Shown piece after piece: positions 1-8,473 of a stretch of DNA of 64,000 nt. Within the stretch, counting starts at the first letter, position 1, and the number at the start of each line of letters is the position of its first letter. Below the pieces are notes generated by a model. It searched no databases. It worked only from the letters and a program-made list of their open reading frames with translations, and was not told the DNA's origin. This DNA comes from Robiginitomaculum sp. (GTDB taxonomy: Bacteria; Pseudomonadota; Alphaproteobacteria; Caulobacterales; Maricaulaceae), in contig NVWK01000011.1 of assembly GCA_002733605.1 (NCBI GenBank), forward strand, positions 62,001-126,000. Reading direction: 5' to 3'. Position numbers and translations under genes: made by a program.

Positions 1-195
1 CCGATGATGAAACGGATACGCTTTCGCACGCTTGGTTGTTATCCGCTGACTGGCGCGCAAGAAAGCGACGCAGTGACCCTGCCGCAAATTATTCAAGAAA
101 CCATGATTGCCAAAGTGTCCGAGCGTCAGGGTCGGGTGATCGACCATGACCAGTCGGCCTCGATGGAAAAGAAAAAACGTGAAGGATATTTCTGA
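1..195 (+). CDS. cysD: Sulfate adenylyltransferase subunit 2 (CysD), C-terminal end
   Basis: The window opens inside this gene; the frame runs from base 1 to a TGA at 193-195, giving the last 64 residues. The sequence matches the conserved CysD tail: [10 protein letters not shown], then an [12 protein letters not shown] stretch and a C-terminal EKKKREGYF. CysD is the PAPS-reductase-fold catalytic subunit that makes adenosine 5'-phosphosulfate from ATP and sulfate in assimilation, working with the GTPase subunit CysN. Its stop overlaps the start of the downstream cysN/C by one base (TGATG), so the two are translationally coupled. The N-terminus lies outside the window. Confident call. Confidence 0.95.
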   Translation, partial: PMMKRIRFRTLGCYPLTGAQESDAVTLPQIIQETMIAKVSERQGRVIDHDQSASMEKKKREGYF

Positions 196-2102
196 TGGAT
201 ATCGCAACTACACAAGCCAGTGTCGACAGCTACATTCAGACACAAGAAGACAAATCCCTGTTACGCTTTATCACGTGCGGCAGTGTTGATGACGGAAAAT
301 CAACCCTGATCGGGCGCTTGCTGTACGAGAGCAAATTATTGTTTGAAGACCAGATTGCAGCCCTGAAGGCGGATTCCATTCGCAGTGGCACCCAGGGGGA
401 TGATCTGGACTTTGCCTTGCTGGTAGACGGGTTGGCGTCTGAACGCGAACAGGGCATCACCATTGATGTGGCCTATAGGTTTTTCTCCACCAAGGCCCGT
501 AAATTTATCGTGATCGATACGCCCGGACATGAACAATATACCCGCAATATGGCAACAGGGGCGTCTCAGGCTCAATTGGCCGTATTACTGGTGGATGCGC
601 GTCTCGGGCTTTCGACCCAGACCAAACGCCATTCCTATATTGTCAACGCGCTCGGTGTGAAACGCATCGTCGTGGCGATCAACAAGATGGATTTGGTCAA
701 CTACTCCCAAGAGCGCTATGAAGAGATTATTGCGAGCTACCGTGAATTTGCCGATAAAATCGGGGTTGCGGACTTTACCGCCATTCCCGTATCGGCCCTT
801 AAAGGCGACAATATTATCGAAAAATCCGCCGCCATGCCGTGGTATGAAGGCGACACGTTGATCGAACATTTAAACACCGTGCCGATTGGCGAAACCGCCA
901 ACGCCCAGCCATTTCGCATGCATGTGCAATGGGTCAACCGGCCGCATCTGGATTTCAGGGGCTTCTCGGGACGGGTGGCGTCGGGACAAGTGCATGTGGG
1001 GGATAAAATTACCGCCCTGCCTTCAGGCAAGCAAAGTCGGGTGGCCAAAATTTTCACTATGGACGGGGATCTCGACATGGCACTTCCGGGCGAGTCGGTA
1101 ACGATTTGCCTGACAGACGAAATTGATGTCAGCCGTGGCGATCTGCTCTGTAGTTCTGCCAATGCGCCAACGTTGTCTGACCGGTTCGAAAGCCGTCTGC
1201 TCTGGATGAGTGAAGAGGCCTTGCGGCCAGGCCAGAGCTATCTCATGAAGATCGGTGCCCAAACCATCAATGCAACGATTTCGCCGCCTAAATACGCGAT
1301 TGACGTCAATACACTGGCCCATATTTCGGCCAAAACCCTGAATTTGAACGAAATCGGGGTGAGTATCGTCAATATAGAGAAGCCGATCCCGTTCGAGCCT
1401 TATACGCTCAATAAAGAAATGGGGAGTTTCATCCTGATCAACCGGTTGACCAATGCGACGGTTGCAATGGGGTTGATTGAAAAAGATGCCCAGACCACTT
1501 CGATCGAACTGCGTACGGACGAGCTGTCTATTGACCGCGGTCTGCGCTCTGAGCAGAAAAACCAAAAACCTGTCACCTTGTGGTTTACGGGTCTGAAATG
1601 GTCGGGCAAAACCTTTATTGCCAATGCACTGGAACGACGGTTGTTTGCCAATGGCAATCATTCCTTCCTGTTGGACGCCGATACAATGTGGAAAGGTCTG
1701 TCGGAAGATCTGGATTATGTGGATGCCGACCGTACAGAAAACAGTCGCCGCGTGGCGCAAGTGTGTAAATTGATGAATGATGCAGGGTTGATTGTGCAAA
1801 GCTGCTTTACCTCTGCCTTTACGTCTGAACGACGGATATCGCGCCGGATTATCGGGGATGACAGCTTTATTGAAATCCACGTCAACACACCGCTGGAACT
1901 TTCCGAAGCCCATGATACGACCGGGTTTTACAAGAAAGCCCGTCGGGGTGAAATCCTCAATATTGCCGGTATCGACTTGCCTTATGAAGCGCCGGAAAAC
2001 CCGGACATTGTTGTCGGCTCCCAGACCCATTCCTATGAGGAGGCGGCCCAGTTGATTTTCGATGAGTTGGTGAAACGCGGCTTGATTACAAAATTGGGCT
2101 AG
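195..2102 (+). CDS. cysN: Bifunctional sulfate adenylyltransferase subunit 1 / adenylylsulfate kinase (CysN/CysC)
   Basis: 635 residues. The N-terminal two thirds is a translational GTPase: GSVDDGKSTLIGRLL (G1), DTPGHEQYTRNM (G3) and NKMD (G4), followed by EF-Tu-like beta barrels; with CysD it drives APS synthesis. Residues from about 460 form an APS-kinase-like domain (Walker A GLKWSGKT at 466-473, FYKKARRGE, GIDLPYEAPENP), as in NodQ-type CysNC fusions. The kinase part is odd: the usual DGDNVR substrate motif reads DADTMW (494-499), and ISPFR reads TSAFT (539-543). The phospho-site serine is kept (S540) but two arginines usually used to bind APS are lost. The domain may be weak or inactive. 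The stop codon TAG is shared, in the palindrome CTAG, with the convergent gene. Confidence 0.93.
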   Translation: MDIATTQASVDSYIQTQEDKSLLRFITCGSVDDGKSTLIGRLLYESKLLFEDQIAALKADSIRSGTQGDDLDFALLVDGLASEREQGITIDVAYRFFSTKARKFIVIDTPGHEQYTRNMATGASQAQLAVLLVDARLGLSTQTKRHSYIVNALGVKRIVVAINKMDLVNYSQERYEEIIASYREFADKIGVADFTAIPVSALKGDNIIEKSAAMPWYEGDTLIEHLNTVPIGETANAQPFRMHVQWVNRPHLDFRGFSGRVASGQVHVGDKITALPSGKQSRVAKIFTMDGDLDMALPGESVTICLTDEIDVSRGDLLCSSANAPTLSDRFESRLLWMSEEALRPGQSYLMKIGAQTINATISPPKYAIDVNTLAHISAKTLNLNEIGVSIVNIEKPIPFEPYTLNKEMGSFILINRLTNATVAMGLIEKDAQTTSIELRTDELSIDRGLRSEQKNQKPVTLWFTGLKWSGKTFIANALERRLFANGNHSFLLDADTMWKGLSEDLDYVDADRTENSRRVAQVCKLMNDAGLIVQSCFTSAFTSERRISRRIIGDDSFIEIHVNTPLELSEAHDTTGFYKKARRGEILNIAGIDLPYEAPENPDIVVGSQTHSYEEAAQLIFDELVKRGLITKLG

Positions 2103-2740
2103 GCTTTCATGCCGACACAGCGCACCGCGTCAATGGTTTTGGTGCGTGCGCTAAGCGGAATGGGGATGGTTGAAGCGACCATGGGGTCGCGGATATAAAA
2201 ACCGTGATCGGTTTCCATCACCACCATCGCCCAATGGGTCTGGCGCGAGGGCAGATCAAATTTGACCAAAGGGTAATAGCCGGCCATTAGACATTCACGG
2301 ACGATTTTATCGGTTTGACGGGTGTAAAACACGGCCCTCGCTTGGCCGCCCGTCACCCGCTCCAGCCCACTCCAGACCAGCAGGCCCGTGCTGGTAAACC
2401 CGCCATTGGCTTTTAAACGGGTGGTCAGGTCGCCCGGATCGGTTTGAAAGCCAAGATTGCGGAGTGCCATCGCCGCAACGGTCACGAGACAGCCATACCC
2501 CTCAAGGCTTTGCTCCGAGCCGCCTAATGTGTGTGCCGCCCAACGGGGGTCCGTTTGCAAGAAATGGGTGCTATCCGCCAGCGCCACTCGCGCTTGCGGC
2601 GAGATTCCTGGATATGTTGACAAAAATAAAGATGATGAGGCCGGAAGGTTTTTTGAATATTTCGAGGACGCCGACATGCTGGAACAGCCAGTAAAACCCA
2701 GTAAACCTAGCGCAAACAAGCCTGCGGAGAAAATTTTCAT
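2099..2740 (-). CDS. C39-like (papain-fold) cysteine peptidase-type lipoprotein
   Basis: 213 residues. The N-terminus is a lipoprotein signal (hydrophobic core, lipobox GFTGC, then a Ser-rich linker), so the product should be anchored in the envelope. The rest resembles the peptidase C39-like 2 domain: FLQTDPRWA with a Gln suited to the oxyanion hole, EGYGCLVTVAAMAL with the presumptive nucleophile Cys, QTHWAMVV with the His, and YIRDP with the Asp. The candidate triad is therefore complete. Targets are unknown; proteins of this group are found near cell-wall and secretion genes. It converges on cysN/C with a 4-base overlap. Family call likely, function uncertain. Confidence 0.7.
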   Translation of the reverse strand: MKIFSAGLFALGLLGFTGCSSMSASSKYSKNLPASSSLFLSTYPGISPQARVALADSTHFLQTDPRWAAHTLGGSEQSLEGYGCLVTVAAMALRNLGFQTDPGDLTTRLKANGGFTSTGLLVWSGLERVTGGQARAVFYTRQTDKIVRECLMAGYYPLVKFDLPSRQTHWAMVVMETDHGFYIRDPMVASTIPIPLSARTKTIDAVRCVGMKA

Positions 2741-2830
2741 CTGTTAGCTCCAAAATTCGCCTGTGGCGCGTAAGGGGTTGGCCCAATATTTGCTTAGTGC
2801 TATAAGTGTTTTATATCGGGGCTCGTATAA

Positions 2831-4306
2831 ATGTTGATAACTGGAACGTATATTTACCAAACTACCACTTTGTGGTTAAGAATTGCACTCTTTAGTGTAA
2901 TTCTTATCTTTGCGAGTGGTTTAACGGTGTTTGCACAAACACCGAGCGCATCTTCCCTTGCGGGGGATGAGGGGCAAAGCCTGTTTGAGCGTGCAAAAGC
3001 CTATCATGACGGAGACGGAGTTGATGTTGATCTCGACAAAGCGCGGGCGTTGTATCAACGCGCGGCCGTACAAGGTGATATGGATGCGCGGGTCAATTTA
3101 GGCTATATGTATTTTATTGGCGAAGGCGTGTTACAAGATTTTGATGTGGCCCGCACATATTATCTACAAGCTGCCAATGCCGGTGATACCGGCGCACAAA
3201 AAACGCTTGGAGTAATTTACGAGCATGGGCTTGGCGTGGCTGTGGATATGAAAACGGCGCAACGCTGGTACGATAAAAGCGACGGCAGAACCCCTGCCCC
3301 ACGACTCGCCTCACTGGAAACACGCCCTCAAACGGTTGTGAAAAAACGGATTGTCAAAGCCCCTGTGCCTGAAATTCTCCCCGAAAGGCTCGAAGCCCGC
3401 AAAGTGGTCAAAGCCAAAGACCCGGCTCGTGTTGCGGACACTCAAACACATACGCCCGCTAAAGATATGGCCCCTACAAACATGGTTGCGGCGTCCCAGG
3501 CACCCAAGGTACAAATGCTTGCCAGCCACGAGGCTGACCCCATCATCAATGTGGCCTCCCTCACGCCACCTCCGGAAACTTCCCTGAATTTTGCACAAAG
3601 CCCGGTTCAGGCCCTCATATCTTCAGGGCCATTAGGAGCTTTAGGGGCTGCCTCTTTGAATATGACCGTGCCAGATTTAGCAGTGACCAGCATCATGCCA
3701 ACAGGTTTGGGGCCAATAGGTTTGGGGCCGTCGGGTTTATGGGAGGTTTCTTCATGGGTAAGCTCGGGGATTGGGGCTTTATTGCTCACCGTAGCGTTCG
3801 CGAGCACGATCTGGTTTATCAGCCAGATGCGCTATTTAAGACGCGCAGAACAACAATATGATTTTGCGACGGGGTTTTTCGAACGCCACCGCGAAAGCCT
3901 GCGGGGAAGTTATTTACGCACACCCGACAGCCAGCGCCTATGCCTATATCCGCAAGACCCGTGGTCTGTTTCTCTGTGCGCCCTGATGGTTCGTTTCGCG
4001 GCCCGTCGGCAAGACAATACGGAGATGAGCTGTAAAACCAGTGCGCAGATCATGCACGCTCTGGAAAACAGCCCGTATGAAGCCCGCATGAAAACCTTCG
4101 CCTTTGTCCCTTTGGTGCAAGAGCGGCTGTTTGCTGACATTCAACATCTCAGCAATGGCAAACTTCAACCCCCGAAACCGTTTCAGTTCAAGCACACGGC
4201 CTTTACGTCGACAAGCAAGCTGATCAAGGCCAGACGGATGAAGACACCGCCGATTGAGCGCGTGAAAACAAAGCTCAAACGTCCCCTATTGCAAGTCATT
4301 ACATAG
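2831..4306 (+). CDS. Sel1-repeat membrane protein
   Basis: 491 residues. A hydrophobic segment at about 15-36 acts as signal peptide or membrane anchor. About three Sel1-like (TPR-type) repeats follow at residues 50-150 (AKAYHDGDGVDVDLDKARALY, LGYMYFIGEGV, LGVIYEHGLGV), normally protein-protein interaction modules. Then comes a long Lys/Ala/Pro-rich linker, a short glycine-leucine repeat (GLGPIGLGPSGL), one transmembrane helix around 318-338 (ALLLTVAFASTIWFI) and a basic C-terminal region of about 150 residues with no domain I recognise. The layout, periplasmic Sel1 repeats and a cytoplasmic tail, loosely resembles PodJ-type polarity proteins with the order reversed; this is only an analogy. 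It is convergent with gshB. Confidence 0.6.
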   Translation: MLITGTYIYQTTTLWLRIALFSVILIFASGLTVFAQTPSASSLAGDEGQSLFERAKAYHDGDGVDVDLDKARALYQRAAVQGDMDARVNLGYMYFIGEGVLQDFDVARTYYLQAANAGDTGAQKTLGVIYEHGLGVAVDMKTAQRWYDKSDGRTPAPRLASLETRPQTVVKKRIVKAPVPEILPERLEARKVVKAKDPARVADTQTHTPAKDMAPTNMVAASQAPKVQMLASHEADPIINVASLTPPPETSLNFAQSPVQALISSGPLGALGAASLNMTVPDLAVTSIMPTGLGPIGLGPSGLWEVSSWVSSGIGALLLTVAFASTIWFISQMRYLRRAEQQYDFATGFFERHRESLRGSYLRTPDSQRLCLYPQDPWSVSLCALMVRFAARRQDNTEMSCKTSAQIMHALENSPYEARMKTFAFVPLVQERLFADIQHLSNGKLQPPKPFQFKHTAFTSTSKLIKARRMKTPPIERVKTKLKRPLLQVIT

Positions 4307-4331
4307 ACCCAGTATTGCAGTGTATTGCGGC

Positions 4332-5285
4332 TTAAGTGGAGCGTTTCAAACGGCGCTCTATCGCATCCCACGCCAAAGCACTTGCATCCACACCACTAAA
4401 GCGCTTTAGCTCCTGGACACCTGTTGGCGAGGTCAAATTGATCTCGGTCATTTTGTCGCCAATCACATCAATGCCGACAAGAATTTGCCCACGGGCTTTC
4501 AACATCGGGCCAATGGCCGCACAAATTTCCAGATCGGTTTTCGTGAGCGTGACCGGCTCTGCCACCCCGCCCACATGCATGTTGGAACGGGTTTCCCCTT
4601 TTTGCGGCACCCGGTTAATCGCCCCGACAGGTTCGCCGTCAATGATAATGATCCGCTTGTCACCCTTGACGACATCTTTGAGGAAGGCTTGTGCAATAAT
4701 CGGTTCGCGCGAGGCGCCGAAAAACATTTCCAAAAGGGATGTATAATTGCTGTCGCCAGCCTTGATCAAAAACACACCTGCGCCGCCATTGCCGTAAAGA
4801 GGTTTTAAAATAATGTCTTTATGTTTGGCACGAAACGCATCTATTGCCAGCTTGTCACGGGTGATCAGGGTTTCGGGAATGATGTTGGGGAATTCGAGAG
4901 GGACAATTTTTTCAGGGCAAGAACGCACCCATTTCGGATCGTTGGCGACAAAGGTTTTGCCTTCAAGCATTTCCAATATGTGGGTGGCGGTAATATAGCC
5001 CATATCAAATGGCGGGTCCTGACGCATCCAGACCACATCAATGTCCTCGGCCAAATCCAGAACCCTTGGCGTCTCAAAACGCACATGGTCTCCGTGCTCG
5101 CGGCGCACATGCATGGGACGGACACGGGCCTCGACCTTGCCGGCATTATAGCTTAGCTCGTCCGGCCCATAGCTATACAGCTGATAGCCGCGCGCTTGCG
5201 CCACCTCCGCCAAGGCAAAAGTTGTATCGGCGTCGATATCGACGCCCTCCATCGGGTCCATCTGGAATGCTATACGTAAAGTCAT
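4332..5285 (-). CDS. gshB: Glutathione synthetase
   Basis: 317 residues, the usual GshB length. It ligates glycine to gamma-glutamylcysteine using ATP in the cytoplasm. The N-terminus [18 protein letters not shown] is typical, as are [32 protein letters not shown] in the ATP-grasp domain, and [10 protein letters not shown] near the C-terminus for substrate and metal binding. I chose the ATG at 5285 because residues match the family from there; an in-frame start 34 codons upstream would add an unrelated basic leader. It is divergent from the YbjQ pair at 5443, with about 157 bp between them. Confidence 0.95.
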   Translation of the reverse strand: MTLRIAFQMDPMEGVDIDADTTFALAEVAQARGYQLYSYGPDELSYNAGKVEARVRPMHVRREHGDHVRFETPRVLDLAEDIDVVWMRQDPPFDMGYITATHILEMLEGKTFVANDPKWVRSCPEKIVPLEFPNIIPETLITRDKLAIDAFRAKHKDIILKPLYGNGGAGVFLIKAGDSNYTSLLEMFFGASREPIIAQAFLKDVVKGDKRIIIIDGEPVGAINRVPQKGETRSNMHVGGVAEPVTLTKTDLEICAAIGPMLKARGQILVGIDVIGDKMTEINLTSPTGVQELKRFSGVDASALAWDAIERRLKRST

Positions 5286-5442
5286 AAGATATATGTGGGT
5301 GAAACCGGCCGGTTTTGCAAGAGAGCGTCGCGCTATTCGTGCATTATTTTTACCCCCGAATTTTACCCTCAATGGGGCCAAAGACATAAACTTGCCCTAC
5401 TCAGAATTTTCGCCTAAGCTCGCGCATTCACAGGAGCACCCT

Positions 5443-5766
5443 ATGCCGAATATTCAAATTTCAAATCTGGAAGCCATTCCCGGTACGACCATTACCGAAC
5501 ATCTTGGTATGGTGCAGGGCAATACGGTACGGGCCAAGCATGTGGGTAGGGATATTATGGCGGGCCTTAAAAATATTGTGGGCGGAGAATTGCGGGGATA
5601 TACGGAATTGTTGACGGATTCGCGCGAAGAATGCATGAGCCGCATGATTGCACAGGCACGGGATTTGGGGGCGAATGCCGTTCTCAATATCCGGTTTTCC
5701 ACCTCATCGGTGAGCGCGGGCGCTTCCGAGCTGTTCGTTTACGGTACAGCCGTTGTGGTCGAATAA
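5443..5766 (+). CDS. YbjQ/UPF0145 (DUF74) family protein
   Basis: 107 residues, the normal length for this small pentamer-forming family, sometimes called heavy-metal-binding domain proteins; the real role is unknown. Recognisable parts are TTTTEHLGMV-like residues 13-22 (ITEHLGMVQGN), the DIMAGLKNIVGGELRGYTELL core, ARDLGANAVLNIRF and a C-terminal FVYGTAVVV. The ATG at 5443 follows a CAGGAG Shine-Dalgarno; a longer frame upstream has no family similarity. The stop overlaps the start of the next gene (TAATG), and the neighbour is a diverged member of the same family with a membrane anchor, so the two are probably made together. Confidence 0.85.
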   Translation: MPNIQISNLEAIPGTTITEHLGMVQGNTVRAKHVGRDIMAGLKNIVGGELRGYTELLTDSREECMSRMIAQARDLGANAVLNIRFSTSSVSAGASELFVYGTAVVVE

Positions 5767-6200
5767 TGCTGGGCTTTGGCGTATTCTTGGCTTTGTTGGC
5801 GATCGGGTATTATTTTGGTAAAAAGAACGAGACCAATCATTTTCGCTCGCTTGAGCGGCGTGAACAGGCTTTGGCACATATTACCACCAACACCCTTAAA
5901 ACATTGCCGGCAGGGTATAATTCCAGTGCGTTTGTTACCGGAAATGTGGTGATTTCTATCGATTATTTCAAACGTCTCATGGCGTTTTTTCGGACGATCT
6001 TTGGCGGGCGAATTAATGCTTACGCCTCACTGATTGAACGGGCGCGCCGCGAAGCCATATTGCGGATGAAAGAGCAGGCCCATGCAAACAATGCCAGCAT
6101 GGTCGCCAATGTCCGCATCGAGACCTCATCGGTATTCCAAAACGCGCAACAACAATTAGGCTCTCTTGAAGTCTACGCCTACGGCACCGCGCTGAAATAA
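5766..6200 (+). CDS. Membrane-anchored YbjQ-like protein
   Basis: 144 residues. It starts by overlap with the preceding YbjQ gene. Residues 2-19 form one transmembrane helix (LGFGVFLALLAIGYYFG), followed by a charged stretch. From about residue 40 the sequence follows the YbjQ plan: a GNVVISIDYFKRLMAFFRTIFGG segment in the place of DIMAGLKNIVGGE, then ARREAILRMKEQA, VANVRIETSSVF and a terminal EVYAYGTAL. It looks like a tandem duplicate that acquired a membrane anchor. Its possible partner is the soluble copy upstream; a mixed complex at the membrane is an inference. Function unknown. Confidence 0.7.
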   Translation: MLGFGVFLALLAIGYYFGKKNETNHFRSLERREQALAHITTNTLKTLPAGYNSSAFVTGNVVISIDYFKRLMAFFRTIFGGRINAYASLIERARREAILRMKEQAHANNASMVANVRIETSSVFQNAQQQLGSLEVYAYGTALK

Positions 6201-6240
6201 ATGCTTGCTGGTGCGGCGTCGAATTTGAAACTCCGATAAT

Positions 6241-7254
6241 TTATTTGTCTGATACAATTCGTTTGCGGGTTATGGGTCGTTTGTGGGCTATCGGCACAAT
6301 CTCGCCCGTCGCAGGATCAATCATATAAGGAACAATAGTTTTTTGTACGGAAGACTGTCGCACATAGGGGGACAGACCACCGGCACCTAATGATCCTAAA
6401 CCTGCGTCTGGCACATAAGGAATGGGCGTGACGCCTTCGGGGATTTCCACACGTTCGCCGGTCAGGGGATCAAGATAATAAGGTTCGCCGCTTTCGATTG
6501 CGTCCGCATCCAATTCGAACGTGTGCTCTTCCTGGACAGAATATTGCGGTGTGGGCTGAGCATAGCGTTGTCTGGACGGCGGCATGGAAAGCGGCATATA
6601 TGTGTCAATATTGCCATTTCCAAATGTGTTCGGCTCCCCGTTATATCCAGGCCCAATGGCCGTTTGAGCCGAGCGATCTCCCGTAATGCGTACATAGGAC
6701 ACAACTTCCTGAGCGCCGCGGGTTGTGCTAGCGATTTGGGCCGCCATGGCCAATTCGTGTTCTGTGCGGGCCACGCCCATCAAATATACAATTCCGTCAT
6801 GCACTTCGATATTAAAATTACGAGCTTTTACAGAGCGAGCTGCAATCATGCGCGCCCGTACAGACTGGTTCAAAGCCCCGTCTTTCATGTTGCGGATACG
6901 ACCCTGTTTTCCCATCAGCCGGATTTCATTGCCTACCTGTAAAACCTTGTCAGCAGACCAGGCAATCCGTTCGGCCTCGATGCGGTCTTCGGGGCGCGGT
7001 ACATTTCCCGATAAGAGCACAATGCCCTGAGCCACTTCGACATCAACGCCGTTAAGCGCAAAATTTTCAGTGCGGTTCATGCGGGCGCGAATCGCGCGGC
7101 CTGCATTTACATCATTTATGGAGCCGACAAGACTACGCTCGTCACCCTTGGTAACACCCGCAGTGGCGACCGCACACCCGGATATCGTCATCACGCCCAG
7201 CGCACACAGACTGCTGAGGAGAGGGGCGGATATCATCATGGTTAATTTTCTCAT
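6241..7254 (-). CDS. BON-domain lipoprotein
   Basis: 337 residues. The N-terminal signal ends in a lipobox (MTISGC), so it should be a lipoprotein. Two BON domains follow, about residues 45-110 (FALNGVDVEVAQGIVLLSGNVPRPEDRIEAERIA) and 120-185 (RNFNIEVHDGIVYLMGVARTEHELAMAAQIA), the arrangement of OsmY/DolP-type proteins that bind phospholipid and help keep the outer membrane intact. The C-terminal 150 residues are proline- and glycine-rich, low in complexity, and repeat the phrase YxxDPxTGExVxIP (near 255 and again near 315). That tail is unlike E. coli DolP. Regulation not visible. Confidence 0.8.
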   Translation of the reverse strand: MRKLTMMISAPLLSSLCALGVMTISGCAVATAGVTKGDERSLVGSINDVNAGRAIRARMNRTENFALNGVDVEVAQGIVLLSGNVPRPEDRIEAERIAWSADKVLQVGNEIRLMGKQGRIRNMKDGALNQSVRARMIAARSVKARNFNIEVHDGIVYLMGVARTEHELAMAAQIASTTRGAQEVVSYVRITGDRSAQTAIGPGYNGEPNTFGNGNIDTYMPLSMPPSRQRYAQPTPQYSVQEEHTFELDADAIESGEPYYLDPLTGERVEIPEGVTPIPYVPDAGLGSLGAGGLSPYVRQSSVQKTIVPYMIDPATGEIVPIAHKRPITRKRIVSDK

Positions 7255-7399
7255 AAGCCCAAATTACGACCATCCCCTTACTTAAACGTTACCAAATACA
7301 TGGATATTTCATGAGAAAATTGACAAATTTGGCCGGTTCGAGGGTTTTGTGGGGATTTGCGAGGGTTTGACAGAGGGAATTTCCACGCTAGTCTAGGGT

Positions 7400-7753
7400 A
7401 TGAGCGCAAAAATCATCTCCCTCAGGACATCAACTCACAAAAAAACCAAACGGGATGCCGTCACGGCCTTTCACCGCACCGAGCTTACCCATATTCTCAA
7501 TATTTACGGGCAAATGGTCGCTCGGGGGCACTGGAAGGATTATGCCGTTGATATGCTCAGAGGAGAAGCGATCTTCTCCATATACCGCCGCACGGGCGAA
7601 ATGCCGTTCTACCAGATCATTAAACGCCCTGCCCTACGCGATAAACAGGGCCAGTATAGTGTTGTGGCGCCGGGCGGGTTGATTGTGAAACGCGGGCATG
7701 ATTTGAAAACCGTCTTGCGGGTTTTCGACAAACACCGGTTCAAAATTCATTGA
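7400..7753 (+). CDS. DUF2794 family protein
   Basis: 117 residues. It matches the alphaproteobacterial DUF2794 family: FHRTELTHILNIYGQMVARGHWKDYAVDML, then FSIYRRTGEMPFYQIIKRP and a QYSVVAPGGLIVKRGHDL segment ending near KTVLRVFDKHR. No catalytic motif is evident and no function is known to me; the gene is broadly kept in Alphaproteobacteria. The ATG at 7400 has an AGGG just upstream; an alternative upstream start in another frame at 7357 has no similarity. A structured repeat begins four bases after its stop codon. Confidence 0.85.
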   Translation: MSAKIISLRTSTHKKTKRDAVTAFHRTELTHILNIYGQMVARGHWKDYAVDMLRGEAIFSIYRRTGEMPFYQIIKRPALRDKQGQYSVVAPGGLIVKRGHDLKTVLRVFDKHRFKIH

Positions 7754-7756
7754 TAT

Positions 7757-7786
7757 TTCCCTGTCGGTCGTTCCGACCTCCGCGCG
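7757..7786 (+). repeat. Structured palindromic repeat, copy 1 (diverged)
   Basis: TTCCCTGTCG, then a GTCG-TTC-CGAC hairpin, then CTCCGCGCG. It has the same plan as the copies at 35868 and 45567 (TTCCCGGTCG, hairpin, CTCCTCGCC), but the hairpin sequence differs while still pairing. It lies directly behind the DUF2794 stop codon. Assignment as a third copy is plausible rather than certain. Confidence 0.45.
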
Positions 7787-7832
7787 CCCTGAGCGTAGCG
7801 AGGAAGTACCCTTGGGGTGCCTCTTGTGCATG

Positions 7833-7866
7833 AAAAAGCCCCGCTCGCAATTTCTTTGAACGGGGC
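7833..7866 (-). terminator. Rho-independent terminator of the 7892-8224 gene
   Basis: Read on the minus strand, a GCCCCG/CGGGGC stem (7861-7866 with 7838-7843) is followed by TTTTT at 7833-7837. It lies about 25 bases past the stop of the minus-strand small membrane protein. Confidence 0.75.
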
Positions 7867-7891
7867 AAGTTTGCGGTTGTAGCTTAGCAGA

Positions 7892-8224
7892 TTAGCCAGC
7901 TGTGCCTTTATTTAAAAACAGGCGTTCAACCGTGGTCCGGCCAACGGCCATCAGGGCAGCAGCGCTTAGCACAGTGCTGTAGTTCTCGAAGATGGCTGAA
8001 AGATATTCGCCAACGACCGGAATAGGGCCCCAGGCAGAAGCCCCACCGGCGGCCAGAAAGACCGCAGCAATAATCAAACCCACACGGTGTTCCTGATCAA
8101 CGAAAAAGCCGCTGACAAGACCGAGTAGAGCGAGCAACATGCCCGCTTGGGCAAAGCCGGTTACAAATGAAAAGACGGCAGCTGCGAGCAGACTGACAAT
8201 CCAGATAATACGTGCAATAGACAT
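7892..8224 (-). CDS. Small integral membrane protein
   Basis: 110 residues, three to four hydrophobic helices (about 5-25, 27-42, 48-66, 80-95) joined by short loops; the C-terminus TTVERLFLNKGTAG is charged. I do not recognise a family. It has its own upstream region (about 250 bp back to the Bax-inhibitor-type gene's terminator) and its own terminator at 7833-7866, so it appears to be a single-gene unit. The coding sequence is well supported by that and by a Shine-Dalgarno (AAGGGGAAA on the minus strand). Function unknown. Confidence 0.7.
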   Translation of the reverse strand: MSIARIIWIVSLLAAAVFSFVTGFAQAGMLLALLGLVSGFFVDQEHRVGLIIAAVFLAAGGASAWGPIPVVGEYLSAIFENYSTVLSAAALMAVGRTTVERLFLNKGTAG

Positions 8225-8415
8225 AGTTTTCCCCTTAAATGTGATTTATTTATAGTTTTATATGCCGTTTCAAGGTCTTTGCCTCGTTCCCGGCTCCCAA
8301 TTGTTAACATTTATTAATCTTTTATGCAAATTTTATGACATGCCCGTAAAATGCCCCGAAGGCATGCGGATGAAAACGGACAAAACTGTCAGGATTTAGG
8401 GCAGGGTTTGAGACG

Positions 8416-8446
8416 AAAAAACCCGCCCAGCGGAGGCTGAACGGGT
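8416..8446 (-). terminator. Rho-independent terminator of the Bax-inhibitor-type gene
   Basis: On the minus strand ACCCG pairs with CGGGT, with an inner CAGC-CTCC-GCTG stem, followed by TTTTT. It lies about 30 bases beyond the stop codon at 8474. Confidence 0.8.
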
Positions 8447-8473
8447 CAAATTTTTGTCTGTAATGTTGGTCGT

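Noticed and set aside
1023-2030. Long minus-strand open frame (335 codons) opposite cysN/C
   Set aside because: It is the complement of a confident CysN/C gene, has unusual composition and no family similarity.
7367-7395. TTGACA with a TAGTCT hexamer as promoter of the DUF2794 gene
   Set aside because: The -10 would end about five bases before the ATG, which is incompatible with the ribosome-binding site seen there.
8304-8317. TTAA-N6-TTAA upstream of the small membrane protein gene (7892-8224) as a CtrA site
   Set aside because: The spacing is six, not seven, and the region is AT-rich, so the match could be chance.
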